Shown piece by piece: positions 8,056-15,538 of a DNA stretch of 35,473 bases. The notes beneath the pieces were generated by a model, which saw only the letters and a program-made list of their open reading frames with translations, was not told the DNA's origin and searched no databases. Each line of letters begins with the position of its first letter. Position 1 is the stretch's first letter. The position numbers and the translations under genes are program-made. Source of the stretch: Terriglobia bacterium (lineage in GTDB: Bacteria > Acidobacteriota > Terriglobia > Terriglobales > Acidobacteriaceae); the NCBI GenBank assembly GCA_021324365.1, contig JAJPJE010000023.1, positions 1 to 35,473 of the forward strand, in the 5' to 3' direction.

Positions 8056-8751
8056 CTACTTCCCGCTCTCCGCAACAGCTTGCGCTTTAGCGTTTTTGAC
8101 TGCATTTAAGAACGCGTCGGCCGACGCTGGCGCCGGGATCTTGCCCAAGAGTGCGGCCTTTGTAGTGACATGACGGCCGTAGATGGATTCCATGGAATCG
8201 TCATCGCGTCGAATCGATGCACCGGAGAGGGTCAATCCGGCAAAGGCGCCTTTGGCGCGAGAGTAAGTCAGTATTTCCGTGTCCAGCTTCCAATCTGTGT
8301 TGGCGGAGGCATGGCGGCCTACAGGTCCCGCGGCTGCCGAAGCATCTGCTCCCAACTGAAACTTGCTCGTCAGCAACTTGCGCATGCCCTTCTCGTTCTG
8401 GATGATCATGACCAGATCGACACCCTCGAGACCAATCTGTAACCCCCAGCTGCCACCCGTAATCGCGAAGAACGCTGGCGCGCTCCATCCGGTCGCAGTT
8501 CGGCATGTGGCGACGCCCCTGCCGTTCTCCGCTCCGAATACGAAACCGCCTTTGATCATGTGCGGCACCACGGCCACGCACTTTGCATGTTCCAGGACTT
8601 CTTCGGGAATTCCGTTGTCCGGGGCGGCCATGATTTCACGCAGAACTTTGCCTGCATTATCGAGGCGATCAGTCGACGATTCGAGATTGGACTCGGCCCA
8701 GCTCAAGCTTGCCAGGCTAAGTAACACAACCAACAACATCAGTTTCTTCAA
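8056..8751 (-). CDS. SYLF (Ysc84/DUF500) lipid-binding domain protein
   Basis: This 231-residue protein has a signal peptide (1-19, ending SWA) and one SYLF domain spanning almost the whole mature part. Typical SYLF segments are visible: AKCVAVVPHMIKGGFVFGAE near residues 56-75, GWSAPAFF with a following GGSWGLQIG, LGADASAAAGPVGRHA, and a late YSRAKGAFAGLTLSG. SYLF proteins bind phosphoinositides in eukaryotes; the bacterial secreted forms have no settled role. It is divergent from the Crp/Fnr gene at 8951. The palindrome at 8852-8867 lies between them, and a weak minus-strand hexamer, TAGTGT (8830-8825), sits 29.5 bp from its centre, so shared control is possible. Confidence 0.88.
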   Translation of the reverse strand: MKKLMLLVVLLSLASLSWAESNLESSTDRLDNAGKVLREIMAAPDNGIPEEVLEHAKCVAVVPHMIKGGFVFGAENGRGVATCRTATGWSAPAFFAITGGSWGLQIGLEGVDLVMIIQNEKGMRKLLTSKFQLGADASAAAGPVGRHASANTDWKLDTEILTYSRAKGAFAGLTLSGASIRRDDDSMESIYGRHVTTKAALLGKIPAPASADAFLNAVKNAKAQAVAESGK

Positions 8752-8851
8752 GCTTCACACCTTATTTTTTCTACCCCTGCGCGCTTTGTTTGGTATGCGT
8801 TTCTCGGCGCATGAGGTACTTCGTACACTACCGGGACTGCATGAAACCTTC

Positions 8852-8867
8852 TGAGCAAAAGTGCTCA
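8852..8867. promoter_or_regulatory. Crp/Fnr-like operator, perfect TGAGCA-N4-TGCTCA
   Basis: This is a perfect 6-4-6 palindrome (spacer AAAG). A strong -10 hexamer, TATACT (8890-8895), starts 30.5 bp from the centre on the plus strand. The centre is therefore near -42, as in class II Crp/Fnr activation, giving a predicted transcript start near 8902 and a leader of about 50 nt before the Crp/Fnr gene at 8951. The perfect copies at 11937 and 15539 support a shared operator. Confidence 0.7.
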
Positions 8868-8950
8868 CTCCGGTACTTAGGAAGTGGACTATACTTTCGG
8901 TAAGTCGGCGAGAACTTCGATTCCATCCCATCTCGTCCGAAGGGAAATCA

Positions 8951-9703
8951 ATGCCGGCTCAAAGTCACTCAGCATCGACCAAAAAAGGCCGGAAATCCCA
9001 CCATTCGCCAAACTTGGGTAAATTGGGTAAAGGGGATGCGGCACCTGATCGCACCGCCACAGCTGAAGCATTCGTTCCACGGCTGTTCTTGACAAAACTT
9101 AACTCGGGAAAGTCCAGCCAGGAGTACCAGAGCGGTGAGTCGGTGTTTGCCCAAGGCGATGCGGCGGACGCCGTGTTCTACATCGAGATCGGGAAAGTGA
9201 AGCTTACGGTAGTATCGAAGCGCGGCAAGGAGGCGGTAGTTGCGCTATTGCCCGAAGGGTCATTCTTCGGCGAAGGCTGTCTGGCAGGCCAACCGCTTCG
9301 CATGTCCACCGCCGGCTGCCTAGCGCGGAGCACCATCGTCCGCGTGGAGAAATCGTCGATGCTGGACCTGCTGCATCGCGAGCCGGAGTTTGCGGAACGG
9401 TTTTTATGCTACGTGCTTTCCCGAAACATTCGGATGGAAGCGGATCTGGTGGACCACCTTTTTAACTCCAGCGAGAAACGTCTGGCGCGCCTTTTGCTGC
9501 TGTTGGCCAACTTTGGGCAGGAGTCAAAACCGATTCCGGTAATCGCGAAAATGAGCCAGGAAACTTTAGCCGAAATGGTGGGCACCACTCGCTCGCGCGT
9601 GAGTTACTTTCTAAACCGATTCCGAGAATTGGGCTTTATTGATTACAACGGCGAGGGCATGCATATTCATAGTTCATTGATCAGCGTCGTGCTTCACGAC
9701 TAG
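8951..9703 (+). CDS. Crp/Fnr family transcription regulator (paralogue 1)
   Basis: This 250-residue protein has a basic, probably disordered N-terminal extension (1-40). Next comes a cyclic-nucleotide-binding-type beta-barrel (about 50-165; FAQGDAADAVFYIEIGKVKL, GSFFGEGCLAG), then a dimer helix and a C-terminal winged HTH with SQETLAEMVGTTRSRVSYF. The barrel has no cysteine cluster like Fnr, and its ligand is not evident. In the recognition helix, the Glu and Arg that E. coli CRP uses to read TGTGA appear replaced by Ser and Tyr, which fits a different operator. The ATG at 8951 follows AGGG by 6 nt; the frame runs back to 8861, inside the operator. It shares strong similarity with the gene at 14838. 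The upstream palindrome suggests autoregulation. Confidence 0.88.
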   Translation: MPAQSHSASTKKGRKSHHSPNLGKLGKGDAAPDRTATAEAFVPRLFLTKLNSGKSSQEYQSGESVFAQGDAADAVFYIEIGKVKLTVVSKRGKEAVVALLPEGSFFGEGCLAGQPLRMSTAGCLARSTIVRVEKSSMLDLLHREPEFAERFLCYVLSRNIRMEADLVDHLFNSSEKRLARLLLLLANFGQESKPIPVIAKMSQETLAEMVGTTRSRVSYFLNRFRELGFIDYNGEGMHIHSSLISVVLHD

Positions 9704-9758
9704 CGACGAGCAGACGCACCCCGACTCTGCCGACCGACCCAGCGATCCGTTGATGAGC

Positions 9759-10028
9759 CTATTCGTTGTGCTGTCGTACCACTGCTGACGACAAGCGGCG
9801 CTTTGAGTCCAGAACCCTCAGGAACAACATGAATAGAAGCAGCACCAATCCATTGGTGACAAGCGCCGAGTTAATCGAGATCGCGAACGGTAGCAGCGAA
9901 CTGAACACGCCGACGAAAGCGGTGGCTACGGGCACCCAAAGGAACGCAGCGCGTCGTTCCACGTAAGTGAGTATCGCAATAGCTACAGCCCAGATCGCCA
10001 ACATCAACACCACGACGGTCGTCGGCAC
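9759..10028 (-). CDS. Small integral membrane protein, 89 aa
   Basis: Three hydrophobic segments (about residues 3-22, 28-48 and 52-71) are followed by a basic tail with RVLDSKRR. The start is a GTG at 10028 with GAGG 5 nt upstream. No family is recognised. It is convergent with the Crp/Fnr gene, 55 nt away. The regular hydrophobicity and the ribosome site argue that it is real. Confidence 0.5.
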   Translation of the reverse strand: MPTTVVVLMLAIWAVAIAILTYVERRAAFLWVPVATAFVGVFSSLLPFAISINSALVTNGLVLLLFMLFLRVLDSKRRLSSAVVRQHNE

Positions 10029-10163
10029 AAAAACCTCGATTCACGGCCGCCCCCGCCGCGAACTTTAGCCAGGCGGAGAGATTGCCAGGATCAGTATCAG
10101 CAATTCGGCATCGGAGCGCTGATCAACATTGACCCTGTGGACAAAAGCCATCCTTCAGTAAAG

Positions 10164-10179
10164 TGAGCAAAATTGAACA
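10164..10179. promoter_or_regulatory. Crp/Fnr-like site TGAGCA-N4-TGAACA
   Basis: The left half is perfect and the right half has two mismatches (spacer AAAT). The hexamer TAAAGT (10201-10206, 4 of 6 to TATAAT) starts exactly 29.5 bp from the centre. This puts the centre at -41.5 of a start near 10213, about 27 nt before the GTG of the receiver gene at 10240. Confidence 0.55.
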
Positions 10180-10239
10180 TCCTGCAGCTCTGGATGCCGG
10201 TAAAGTTTCCGTAGTGATGGCAAAAGTGGGAGCCCGTCG

Positions 10240-10680
10240 GTGACTTCAAAAGGCAAACTTCTCTGCGTACATAGCGACATCGCCCAGCTGCAGCACCGTA
10301 AACTCTTGCTGGAAGAAAATGGATACATCGTAGCGACTGCGTGCTCGAAAGAAGATGCTGTAAGGCTGCTTAAGTCGGAGGCGATCGATGCAGTGGTGGT
10401 GGACTACATAGATGATTCGCTGTTTGTGCCTAAGCAAATTAAGCAGGTCCGACCAAGGGTGCAGATAGTCGTAGTGGCGAATAAGCTCGACCTTCCTGGC
10501 GCAGCAACCGATTCAGCTGATGCCCTGGTAGCGAGTTTCGATGGACCCCAGTTTCTATTGGATACCCTGCATTTTCTATTGCAGGTGAAACCGAATCAAC
10601 TACCAATAAATACCCAAAGCGATCGCCAACGTTTTGCCGACAGTATAGCCTCCGCCTGGAGAGACCGCGTCAGAAGATAG
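10240..10680 (+). CDS. Degenerate response-regulator receiver domain protein
   Basis: This 146-residue single-domain protein has the receiver beta-alpha pattern: LLCVHSD strand 1, then VVVDY with the candidate phosphoacceptor aspartate, then IVVVANK. Key sites are altered. The acidic pair of strand 1 is reduced to one Asp, the Thr/Ser of strand 4 appears to be Ala, and the conserved Lys is not in its usual place (ALVASFDGP). It may therefore be a phosphorylation-independent receiver. There is no output domain; the tail (about 115-146) is polar. The GTG start at 10240 has GGGAG 7 nt upstream. It lies 60 nt after a Crp/Fnr-like site. Confidence 0.7.
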   Translation: MTSKGKLLCVHSDIAQLQHRKLLLEENGYIVATACSKEDAVRLLKSEAIDAVVVDYIDDSLFVPKQIKQVRPRVQIVVVANKLDLPGAATDSADALVASFDGPQFLLDTLHFLLQVKPNQLPINTQSDRQRFADSIASAWRDRVRR

Positions 10681-10818
10681 CCTTTGATGAGGTGGTGCAT
10701 CTTCGATGACGGATTGACTCGCTGCCGAACTTTTGCACTGGCCCCACCGCGAATATTCCTTTCTCATTCTGGGGTGTTAGTCAAAACGCGTCACTCGATC
10801 CTGAGCGGGACCGCTTCC

Positions 10819-10834
10819 TGGTCACTTTTGACCA
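10819..10834. promoter_or_regulatory. Palindrome TGGTCA-N4-TGACCA
   Basis: A perfect 6-4-6 palindrome (spacer CTTT) with the same geometry as the TGAGCA sites but different bases at positions 3 and 4 of the half-site. A weak hexamer, AATGAT (10856-10861), starts 29.5 bp from the centre. The response regulator at 10917 begins 82 nt downstream. Most of its right half is repeated at 14768-14777. It may be bound by the second paralogue or another Crp/Fnr member. Confidence 0.5.
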
Positions 10835-10916
10835 GACGAGAGTTGCCGCATTTGCAATGATTCGGAACGTGGGGCCAGCTTAGCGGAAACTGCGTTGCTG
10901 GCCGAGGATATGTGCC

Positions 10917-11576
10917 ATGAACAACTTGTCGAAGCACCTGATTCTTGTCGTGGACGATGAAAAGAGAGTCCGCGAGAGTACGGCCCTCGTCCTCCGCTCT
11001 GGTGGATACGACGTTAATACCGCTGAAGATGGCTTCGATGCCCTGTTGCAGTTACGAAACGATCCGCTGCCGGAGGCCATCATCTCCGACCTGAACATGC
11101 CGCAAATGTCAGGATTCGAGTTTCTCTCCGTGGTGCGCCGTCGCTTTCCGGAAATAGCGGTCATAGCCATCAGCGGAGCTTACGAGTCCGGTGATCACGT
11201 CCCTGGTGGAATTATTGCAGACGCCTTCTATGCCAAGGGGCATCATCGTCCCGAGGAACTGTTGCGTACCCTCGCTGAGTTGATTCGAACCAGAGCGGAA
11301 CAAGCAGCACACCATCGTGAGCAACCTGCCCCTGTATGGATACCTCGCAATGGTAAAGATTCAAAGGGAGTGCCCTTCATCGTGCTGACCTGTACGCAGT
11401 GTCTGCGATCGTTTCCCTTGAGCATACCGCGAGAAGACGTTCACGAAGTCCAGGAGACACCCTGCCTATTCTGCTCAAGCCCAGTCCGCTATGTTATCGA
11501 CTTCTCCCTTGATGTGAAATCACCGACGTGGCACGAGCCGCAGGTTAAGGCGAATCGTGCCAAGTTGGGCCCCTAG
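10917..11576 (+). CDS. Response regulator with C-terminal four-cysteine domain (paralogue 1)
   Basis: This 219-residue protein begins with an intact receiver (about 5-125): acidic pair D13/D14, phosphoacceptor D58 in SDLNMP, S86 in the strand-4 position and K107. A linker (WIPRNGKDSKGVPF, 141-154) leads to a short domain with CxxC pairs C159/C162 and C183/C186 and the ending PVRYVIDFSL. That looks like a zinc ribbon. It is not a known DNA-binding output and could bind RNA, DNA or a partner. The ATG has GAGGA 7 nt upstream. A close paralogue lies at 12025. A palindrome at 10819 suggests Crp/Fnr-type control. Confidence 0.85.
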   Translation: MNNLSKHLILVVDDEKRVRESTALVLRSGGYDVNTAEDGFDALLQLRNDPLPEAIISDLNMPQMSGFEFLSVVRRRFPEIAVIAISGAYESGDHVPGGIIADAFYAKGHHRPEELLRTLAELIRTRAEQAAHHREQPAPVWIPRNGKDSKGVPFIVLTCTQCLRSFPLSIPREDVHEVQETPCLFCSSPVRYVIDFSLDVKSPTWHEPQVKANRAKLGP

Positions 11577-11645
11577 AAAAGAGCACGTGACACGTAAGCA
11601 TCGAGCACCACTCGATGGGTAAAGCTGATATCCGAAAGGTGAGCT

Positions 11646-11882
11646 ATGGAGTGCGCATTCGCTGACAGGTTAAGAAAAGTTGCCTTGGTCTCGATGACAT
11701 CTGAAATAAGGGCCCGCGACAAGCAGCGCGATTCACGGCCTAAGGAAACGGAGCGCAGTAGCCGCGGCGGACCCAACCTGCAAGCATTGCGGTCCAGAAC
11801 TGATCTGGACCGGAAAGCCCTTCAAGAGCACATCGCAAGTTGCATTCGATGCCGGGGTTGCGAACCACGTCCAGCTTTGTAG
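11646..11882 (+). CDS. Small ORF with HxxxCxxC motif
   Basis: This 78-residue ORF has AAAGGTGA just before its ATG. It is very polar and basic, and ends with ALQEHIASCIRCRGCE. The H-x3-C-x2-C element resembles the zinc-binding anti-sigma (zf-HC2) signature, but the N-terminal part of that domain is not visible and there is no membrane helix. It may be a small zinc protein or a fragment. It lies between the two response regulators, separated from the second by about 140 nt containing a perfect operator. Confidence 0.4.
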   Translation: MECAFADRLRKVALVSMTSEIRARDKQRDSRPKETERSSRGGPNLQALRSRTDLDRKALQEHIASCIRCRGCEPRPAL

Positions 11883-11936
11883 CCGCCCGATTCATCCGGA
11901 TTCAACCTAGTGCGGACGAGCGTGTTTGTAGCCGGG

Positions 11937-11952
11937 TGAGCAATATTGCTCA
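11937..11952. promoter_or_regulatory. Crp/Fnr-like operator, perfect TGAGCA-N4-TGCTCA
   Basis: A perfect palindrome (spacer ATAT), 72 nt before the response regulator at 12025. The hexamer CACAGT (11974-11979) at 29.5 bp is poor; TAAACA at 11981 is an alternative. The distance to the gene is similar to that of the sites at 8852 and 15539. Confidence 0.65.
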
Positions 11953-12024
11953 GTCACGAACTTACAAAGAGGCCACAGTGTAAACAGCTACTTTTGCGAC
12001 TAACGCAGAAGAGAAGTGCGGGCC

Positions 12025-12729
12025 ATGAGTAAAACATCAAATCGCAGAATTCTGGTGGTAGACGACCAGCCACGTATCCGCGAGGTCATGGCAGAGGTGT
12101 TGAGTGAGGCCGGGTACGAGGTCAACACCGCGGAACATGGTTTGGATGCTCTTTCGCTTCTGCGGAAGTTCACCCCGGAAGTCATCATCTCCGATCTGAA
12201 TATGCCTCTAATGTCAGGATTCGAACTGCTGTCGGTAGTGCGGCGTCGCTTCCCCGACATTCTCGTGATCGCAATGAGCGGCGCATACCAGTCGGGCGAC
12301 CACGTTCCGGGAGGAGTCGTCGCCGACGCATTCTTTCCGAAGGGCCGGCTGCAGATGGACGAGCTTCTGCTTGCGCTAGCAAATTTGATTCAAGCCAAGT
12401 CAGCGGGAGCGATCGACCATCAGCGGCAGTCGGCTCCCGTTTGGATACCGCGCAACGGCAAAGACTCGAATGGGGTTCCTTTCATCGTGCTAACCTGCAC
12501 GGACTGCCTGCAGTCTTTCCACTTGAGCGTACTCCAGGAAGAGGTCCAGGAAATTCAGGAAACCCGCTGTATTTTCTGTGAAACCCCGGTCAGATTCATC
12601 ATTGATTTCTCTCTCGCCGTTTCTTCACACAAAACAAATTCGGAGTTTTCGAGCAGCCGATTATTACCCGTTTCGGGCGCGACTTCTTACCAGTGGGTAA
12701 GGCAGCCTAAGGAAGAGCACAAGGCATGA
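12025..12729 (+). CDS. Response regulator with C-terminal four-cysteine domain (paralogue 2)
   Basis: This 234-residue protein has an intact receiver (D13/D14, D57, S85, K106), nearly superimposable on the protein at 10917; stretches such as SDLNMP and SGAYxSGDHVPGG are shared. The same linker (WIPRNGKDSNGVPF) precedes CxxC pairs C158/C161 and C182/C185 and RFIIDFSL. A 30-residue polar tail is added. I start at the ATG 12025; an in-frame GTG at 12016 is possible. The stop overlaps the STAS gene start by 4 nt, so the two are translationally coupled. A perfect operator lies 72 nt upstream. Confidence 0.85.
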   Translation: MSKTSNRRILVVDDQPRIREVMAEVLSEAGYEVNTAEHGLDALSLLRKFTPEVIISDLNMPLMSGFELLSVVRRRFPDILVIAMSGAYQSGDHVPGGVVADAFFPKGRLQMDELLLALANLIQAKSAGAIDHQRQSAPVWIPRNGKDSNGVPFIVLTCTDCLQSFHLSVLQEEVQEIQETRCIFCETPVRFIIDFSLAVSSHKTNSEFSSSRLLPVSGATSYQWVRQPKEEHKA

Positions 12730-13097
12730 CAATCGATTCACGCGCCGTCGATGGTGTGACCATTTTCGACCTGAACGGGCGAATCACGTTGGGGGAGGAC
12801 ACAGTGGCGTTCCGGAGTGCTATCGCAGGTCTCATCGCGGATGGCCGCAAGATGGTCCTGCTCAACCTGAATGGCGTTCCCTACATTGACAGTTCCGGTC
12901 TTGGGGAGCTTGTGGCTGCGTTCACCAGGGTTCGTGACTCAGGCGGAAAACTGAAGCTGCTCAATTTGTCGCCTAAGATCCGCACTCTGATGATGATTAC
13001 CAAACTAAACTCCGTGTTTGACGTTCAAGAAGACGAGACCGCCGCCATTCAGTCCTTCACGGTCGGTACTCCTCATGGTCTCAGCGGACAAAGCTGA
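12726..13097 (+). CDS. STAS domain protein (anti-sigma factor antagonist type)
   Basis: This 123-residue protein is a single STAS domain, as in SpoIIAA/RsbV: FDLNGRITLG (14-23) and the phosphorylation loop YIDSSGLGELV (53-63), with the serine pair S56/S57, one of which is the expected phosphosite. Family members release a sigma factor by binding its anti-sigma kinase when unphosphorylated. No kinase or phosphatase partner is seen nearby. Coupling to the response regulator (ATGA overlap) suggests the pair act together in a partner-switching pathway. The radical SAM gene starts 83 nt downstream. Confidence 0.88.
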   Translation: MTIDSRAVDGVTIFDLNGRITLGEDTVAFRSAIAGLIADGRKMVLLNLNGVPYIDSSGLGELVAAFTRVRDSGGKLKLLNLSPKIRTLMMITKLNSVFDVQEDETAAIQSFTVGTPHGLSGQS

Positions 13098-13180
13098 TCG
13101 CACTCCAACACGGACCTGAGCCTCTGTACGTTTAGCGCGCCGCGATATCAACACCTAACACTACACGAGGTCATCGGCAA

Positions 13181-14737
13181 ATGAGAGTTCACCTTGTTAA
13201 CCCGAGCGATGTTTCTTTCGGAACTGCCGTCATAACTCCGCGGTGGCTGTTCGTGATTGCCGCCGCTACTCCGAAATCGTTCGGCGACCCCGTCCTTGTG
13301 GACGAGACGCTGAGACAAATCGAGGCGGCCAACGTTCGCGAAGGCGACGTCTTGGGGATCAGCATCCACACAGGCAATGCGCTGCGTGGCTACGAGGTCG
13401 GCAGAATGGCCCGGAGTCGCGGCGCTTACGTAATCTTCGGAGGAATTCACGCGACGCTCTACCCCGAAGAAGCTCACGAACTCGGCGGTGCACATGCCGT
13501 GGTGAAGGGCGATGGAGATATGGTGTGGGCGACGGTACTCGACGACTGCGTGAATGGCGCTCCCAAGCCCATCTACCACGGTGGACGAATTGAGGCCTCC
13601 GCTTTCCTGCCCGCTCGCTGGGATTTGATCTCGCGTGAGTCTTACATGTGGGCATCTGTCCAGACGATTCGCGGATGCCCTAAGCATTGCTCCTTCTGTT
13701 CTGTGTGGAAGACAGACGGCCAGCGTCCGCGGCAGCGTGCCTCAGATGCAGTCGTGGAAGAGATCGTGGAATTGCGGCGACTTGGCTTCCGTTATATAGC
13801 GCTGGCCGACGATAATTTCTATCCGGTAAGTCTTACCGACTTGAAGTTGGCGGCCCGTCAAAGCCCTGAAAGATTTCAGGAACTTACTCGCATCCGTGCC
13901 GAACGCTTCGACCTGATGTGGCGCCTGTCGCAACTTCCTTCTGATACAGTCTTTTTCACGCAGATAACCATGGAGGCCGCGGAAGACCCTGAGTTCCTGG
14001 AAGCGATGAAAGCGGCACGCATCAAGGGTGCGCTTGTCGGCGTGGAGTCAGTCACTCCTGAAGGCTTGAAAGACGTGTACAAGGACTTCAATTCAGCTGG
14101 TGAGAACCTGGTTGAACGGCTGCAAACGTTCCGGCGCCATGGCGTTCACGTGCTCGGATCGTTCATCTTCGGGCTGCCGAGTGACCGACCAGACACCTTC
14201 AACGCTACTGTTTCTGTCGCGCAAAGGGCCGAGCTGACCTTTGCACAGTTTGTGATGTTGACTCCGTTTCCTGGCACGGTTGACTTTAAGAAATGGGAAG
14301 AAGGCCTTGGAGCTTCGGTTCCAGAAATAGCGGGCATACCAATTACGCGGCGCTGGCTGATTCCCCACGCGGTGCGACCAAAACTCTATATTCCGCACCC
14401 GGTTATGGCGGCCGAAGAAATCCGGGAACGCACCCAACAGGTTTGGGACCGCTACTACAGCTGGCGTTACATCTGGAAGCGCTCGACCTTCCTGAACTCG
14501 ATCAAGAGTCGCCTTGCCTTTCTGCTGATCTCCAGGATTTATCGTCACATGTACGCTGACACCGGCATAGCCAGCGACAGCGCTCGGATAACCTGGTCGA
14601 GCCGCTGGGCTCGCTGGTTAGCCCGACCGTGCCAAAAATTGTTTGCAGGTCGCCCCATGCCGCATCTTCAAGTACCACAAGCCGGATCTGAACTCGGAGG
14701 CGCAGTTGCCAACTGGCCCGCCGGTGCTGTTGGTTGA
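13181..14737 (+). CDS. B12-binding-type radical SAM protein
   Basis: This 518-residue protein has an N-terminal Rossmann-like cobalamin-binding-type domain (about 1-140; GISIHTGN, YVIFGGIHATLYPEEA) and no classical DxHxxG motif, so any cobalamin would bind base-off without histidine ligation. The radical SAM core starts with RGCPKHCSFC, giving the [4Fe-4S] cysteines C166, C170 and C173. It continues with LADDNFYPV, GVESVTPEGLKDVYKDFN and FGLPSDRPDTF. The architecture is that of hopanoid, lipid or methyltransferase B12 radical SAM enzymes. The C-terminal 100 residues are basic and aromatic, possibly for membrane or substrate contact. The substrate is unknown. GAGG lies about 10 nt before the ATG. 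Confidence 0.85.
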   Translation: MRVHLVNPSDVSFGTAVITPRWLFVIAAATPKSFGDPVLVDETLRQIEAANVREGDVLGISIHTGNALRGYEVGRMARSRGAYVIFGGIHATLYPEEAHELGGAHAVVKGDGDMVWATVLDDCVNGAPKPIYHGGRIEASAFLPARWDLISRESYMWASVQTIRGCPKHCSFCSVWKTDGQRPRQRASDAVVEEIVELRRLGFRYIALADDNFYPVSLTDLKLAARQSPERFQELTRIRAERFDLMWRLSQLPSDTVFFTQITMEAAEDPEFLEAMKAARIKGALVGVESVTPEGLKDVYKDFNSAGENLVERLQTFRRHGVHVLGSFIFGLPSDRPDTFNATVSVAQRAELTFAQFVMLTPFPGTVDFKKWEEGLGASVPEIAGIPITRRWLIPHAVRPKLYIPHPVMAAEEIRERTQQVWDRYYSWRYIWKRSTFLNSIKSRLAFLLISRIYRHMYADTGIASDSARITWSSRWARWLARPCQKLFAGRPMPHLQVPQAGSELGGAVANWPAGAVG

Positions 14738-14761
14738 TAACGGCTTGCTGCCTTTGGCACA

Positions 14762-14777
14762 TGATCCCTTTTGACCA
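14762..14777. promoter_or_regulatory. Degenerate palindrome TGATCC-N4-TGACCA
   Basis: It shares the ten bases CTTTTGACCA with the perfect palindrome at 10819; the left half has two mismatches. TAGGAT (14799-14804, 4 of 6 to TATAAT) starts exactly 29.5 bp from the centre. A start near 14811 is predicted, before the Crp/Fnr gene at 14838 (or its alternative ATG at 14820). Confidence 0.45.
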
Positions 14778-14837
14778 GCCCCTGCGCCATCGTCCCAGTA
14801 GGATTGAGTAGTTCATTCGATGCATCACTGGGCCATT

Positions 14838-15491
14838 ATGACAAAGGCAAATTCTAATGTTTTCGATCACCTGAATCTTTTCGAAAGGATTGGGAAGCAG
14901 GCCACCACGAGAGACTACAACAACCATGAGGCAATTTTCACGCAAGGCGAGCAGGCCGACGCGATGTTCTACGTGCAGAATGGTCACGTCAAGTTAACGG
15001 TGAAGTCTACAGGTGGGAAGAAAGCTGTGATCGCCATTCTGAAGCATGGTGATTTTTTTGGCGAGAGTTGTTTGGCGGAACACTCGCTGCGAACCTCCAC
15101 GGCATCGGCAATCCAATCCTCCACTGTCTCCAGAGTAAGACGGGCGACGATCATTCGAACCATCCAGCGACAGCCTACTTTTGCGAAGCTCTTTATCTCC
15201 TATCTGCTGTTTCGCGTTGCCAGGTTTCAAGATGAGTTCGTCGATCAGATCTTCAGCTCCAGCGAGAAGCGACTGGCCAGAATTCTCTTAATGCTGGCTG
15301 GCTTTGGGCAGCAAACGAATCCAGAGCCAGTCCTGCTGAAGGTGAGCCAGGAGACTTTAGCAGAAATGGTTGGTACCACCCGCTCGCGAGTAAGCTTTTT
15401 CATGAATCGCTTCCGGAAGCGGGGATTCATCGACTACAACGGCAGCTTGCGTGTGCACAAGTCTCTGCGAAACTTTCTGCTGCAAACCTAA
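14838..15491 (+). CDS. Crp/Fnr family transcription regulator (paralogue 2)
   Basis: This 217-residue protein lacks the long N-terminal extension of the paralogue at 8951 but shares the cNMP-type barrel (FTQGEQADAMFYVQNGHVKL, GDFFGESCLAE), the SSEKRLARILLMLAGFGQ hinge helix and an almost identical HTH, SQETLAEMVGTTRSRVSFF. The shared recognition helix predicts a shared or very similar operator. The start is uncertain: ATG 14838 and ATG 14820 are both in frame and neither has a strong ribosome site. Candidate operators lie before it (14762) and after it (15539). Confidence 0.87.
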   Translation: MTKANSNVFDHLNLFERIGKQATTRDYNNHEAIFTQGEQADAMFYVQNGHVKLTVKSTGGKKAVIAILKHGDFFGESCLAEHSLRTSTASAIQSSTVSRVRRATIIRTIQRQPTFAKLFISYLLFRVARFQDEFVDQIFSSSEKRLARILLMLAGFGQQTNPEPVLLKVSQETLAEMVGTTRSRVSFFMNRFRKRGFIDYNGSLRVHKSLRNFLLQT

Positions 15492-15538
15492 TTCTTAATC
15501 ATCCTTTTTTAAGAAGCTCGATGCGGGCAGACGTGGCC

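Noticed and set aside
13148-13687. 179-codon minus-strand ORF
   Set aside because: Antisense shadow of the radical SAM gene.
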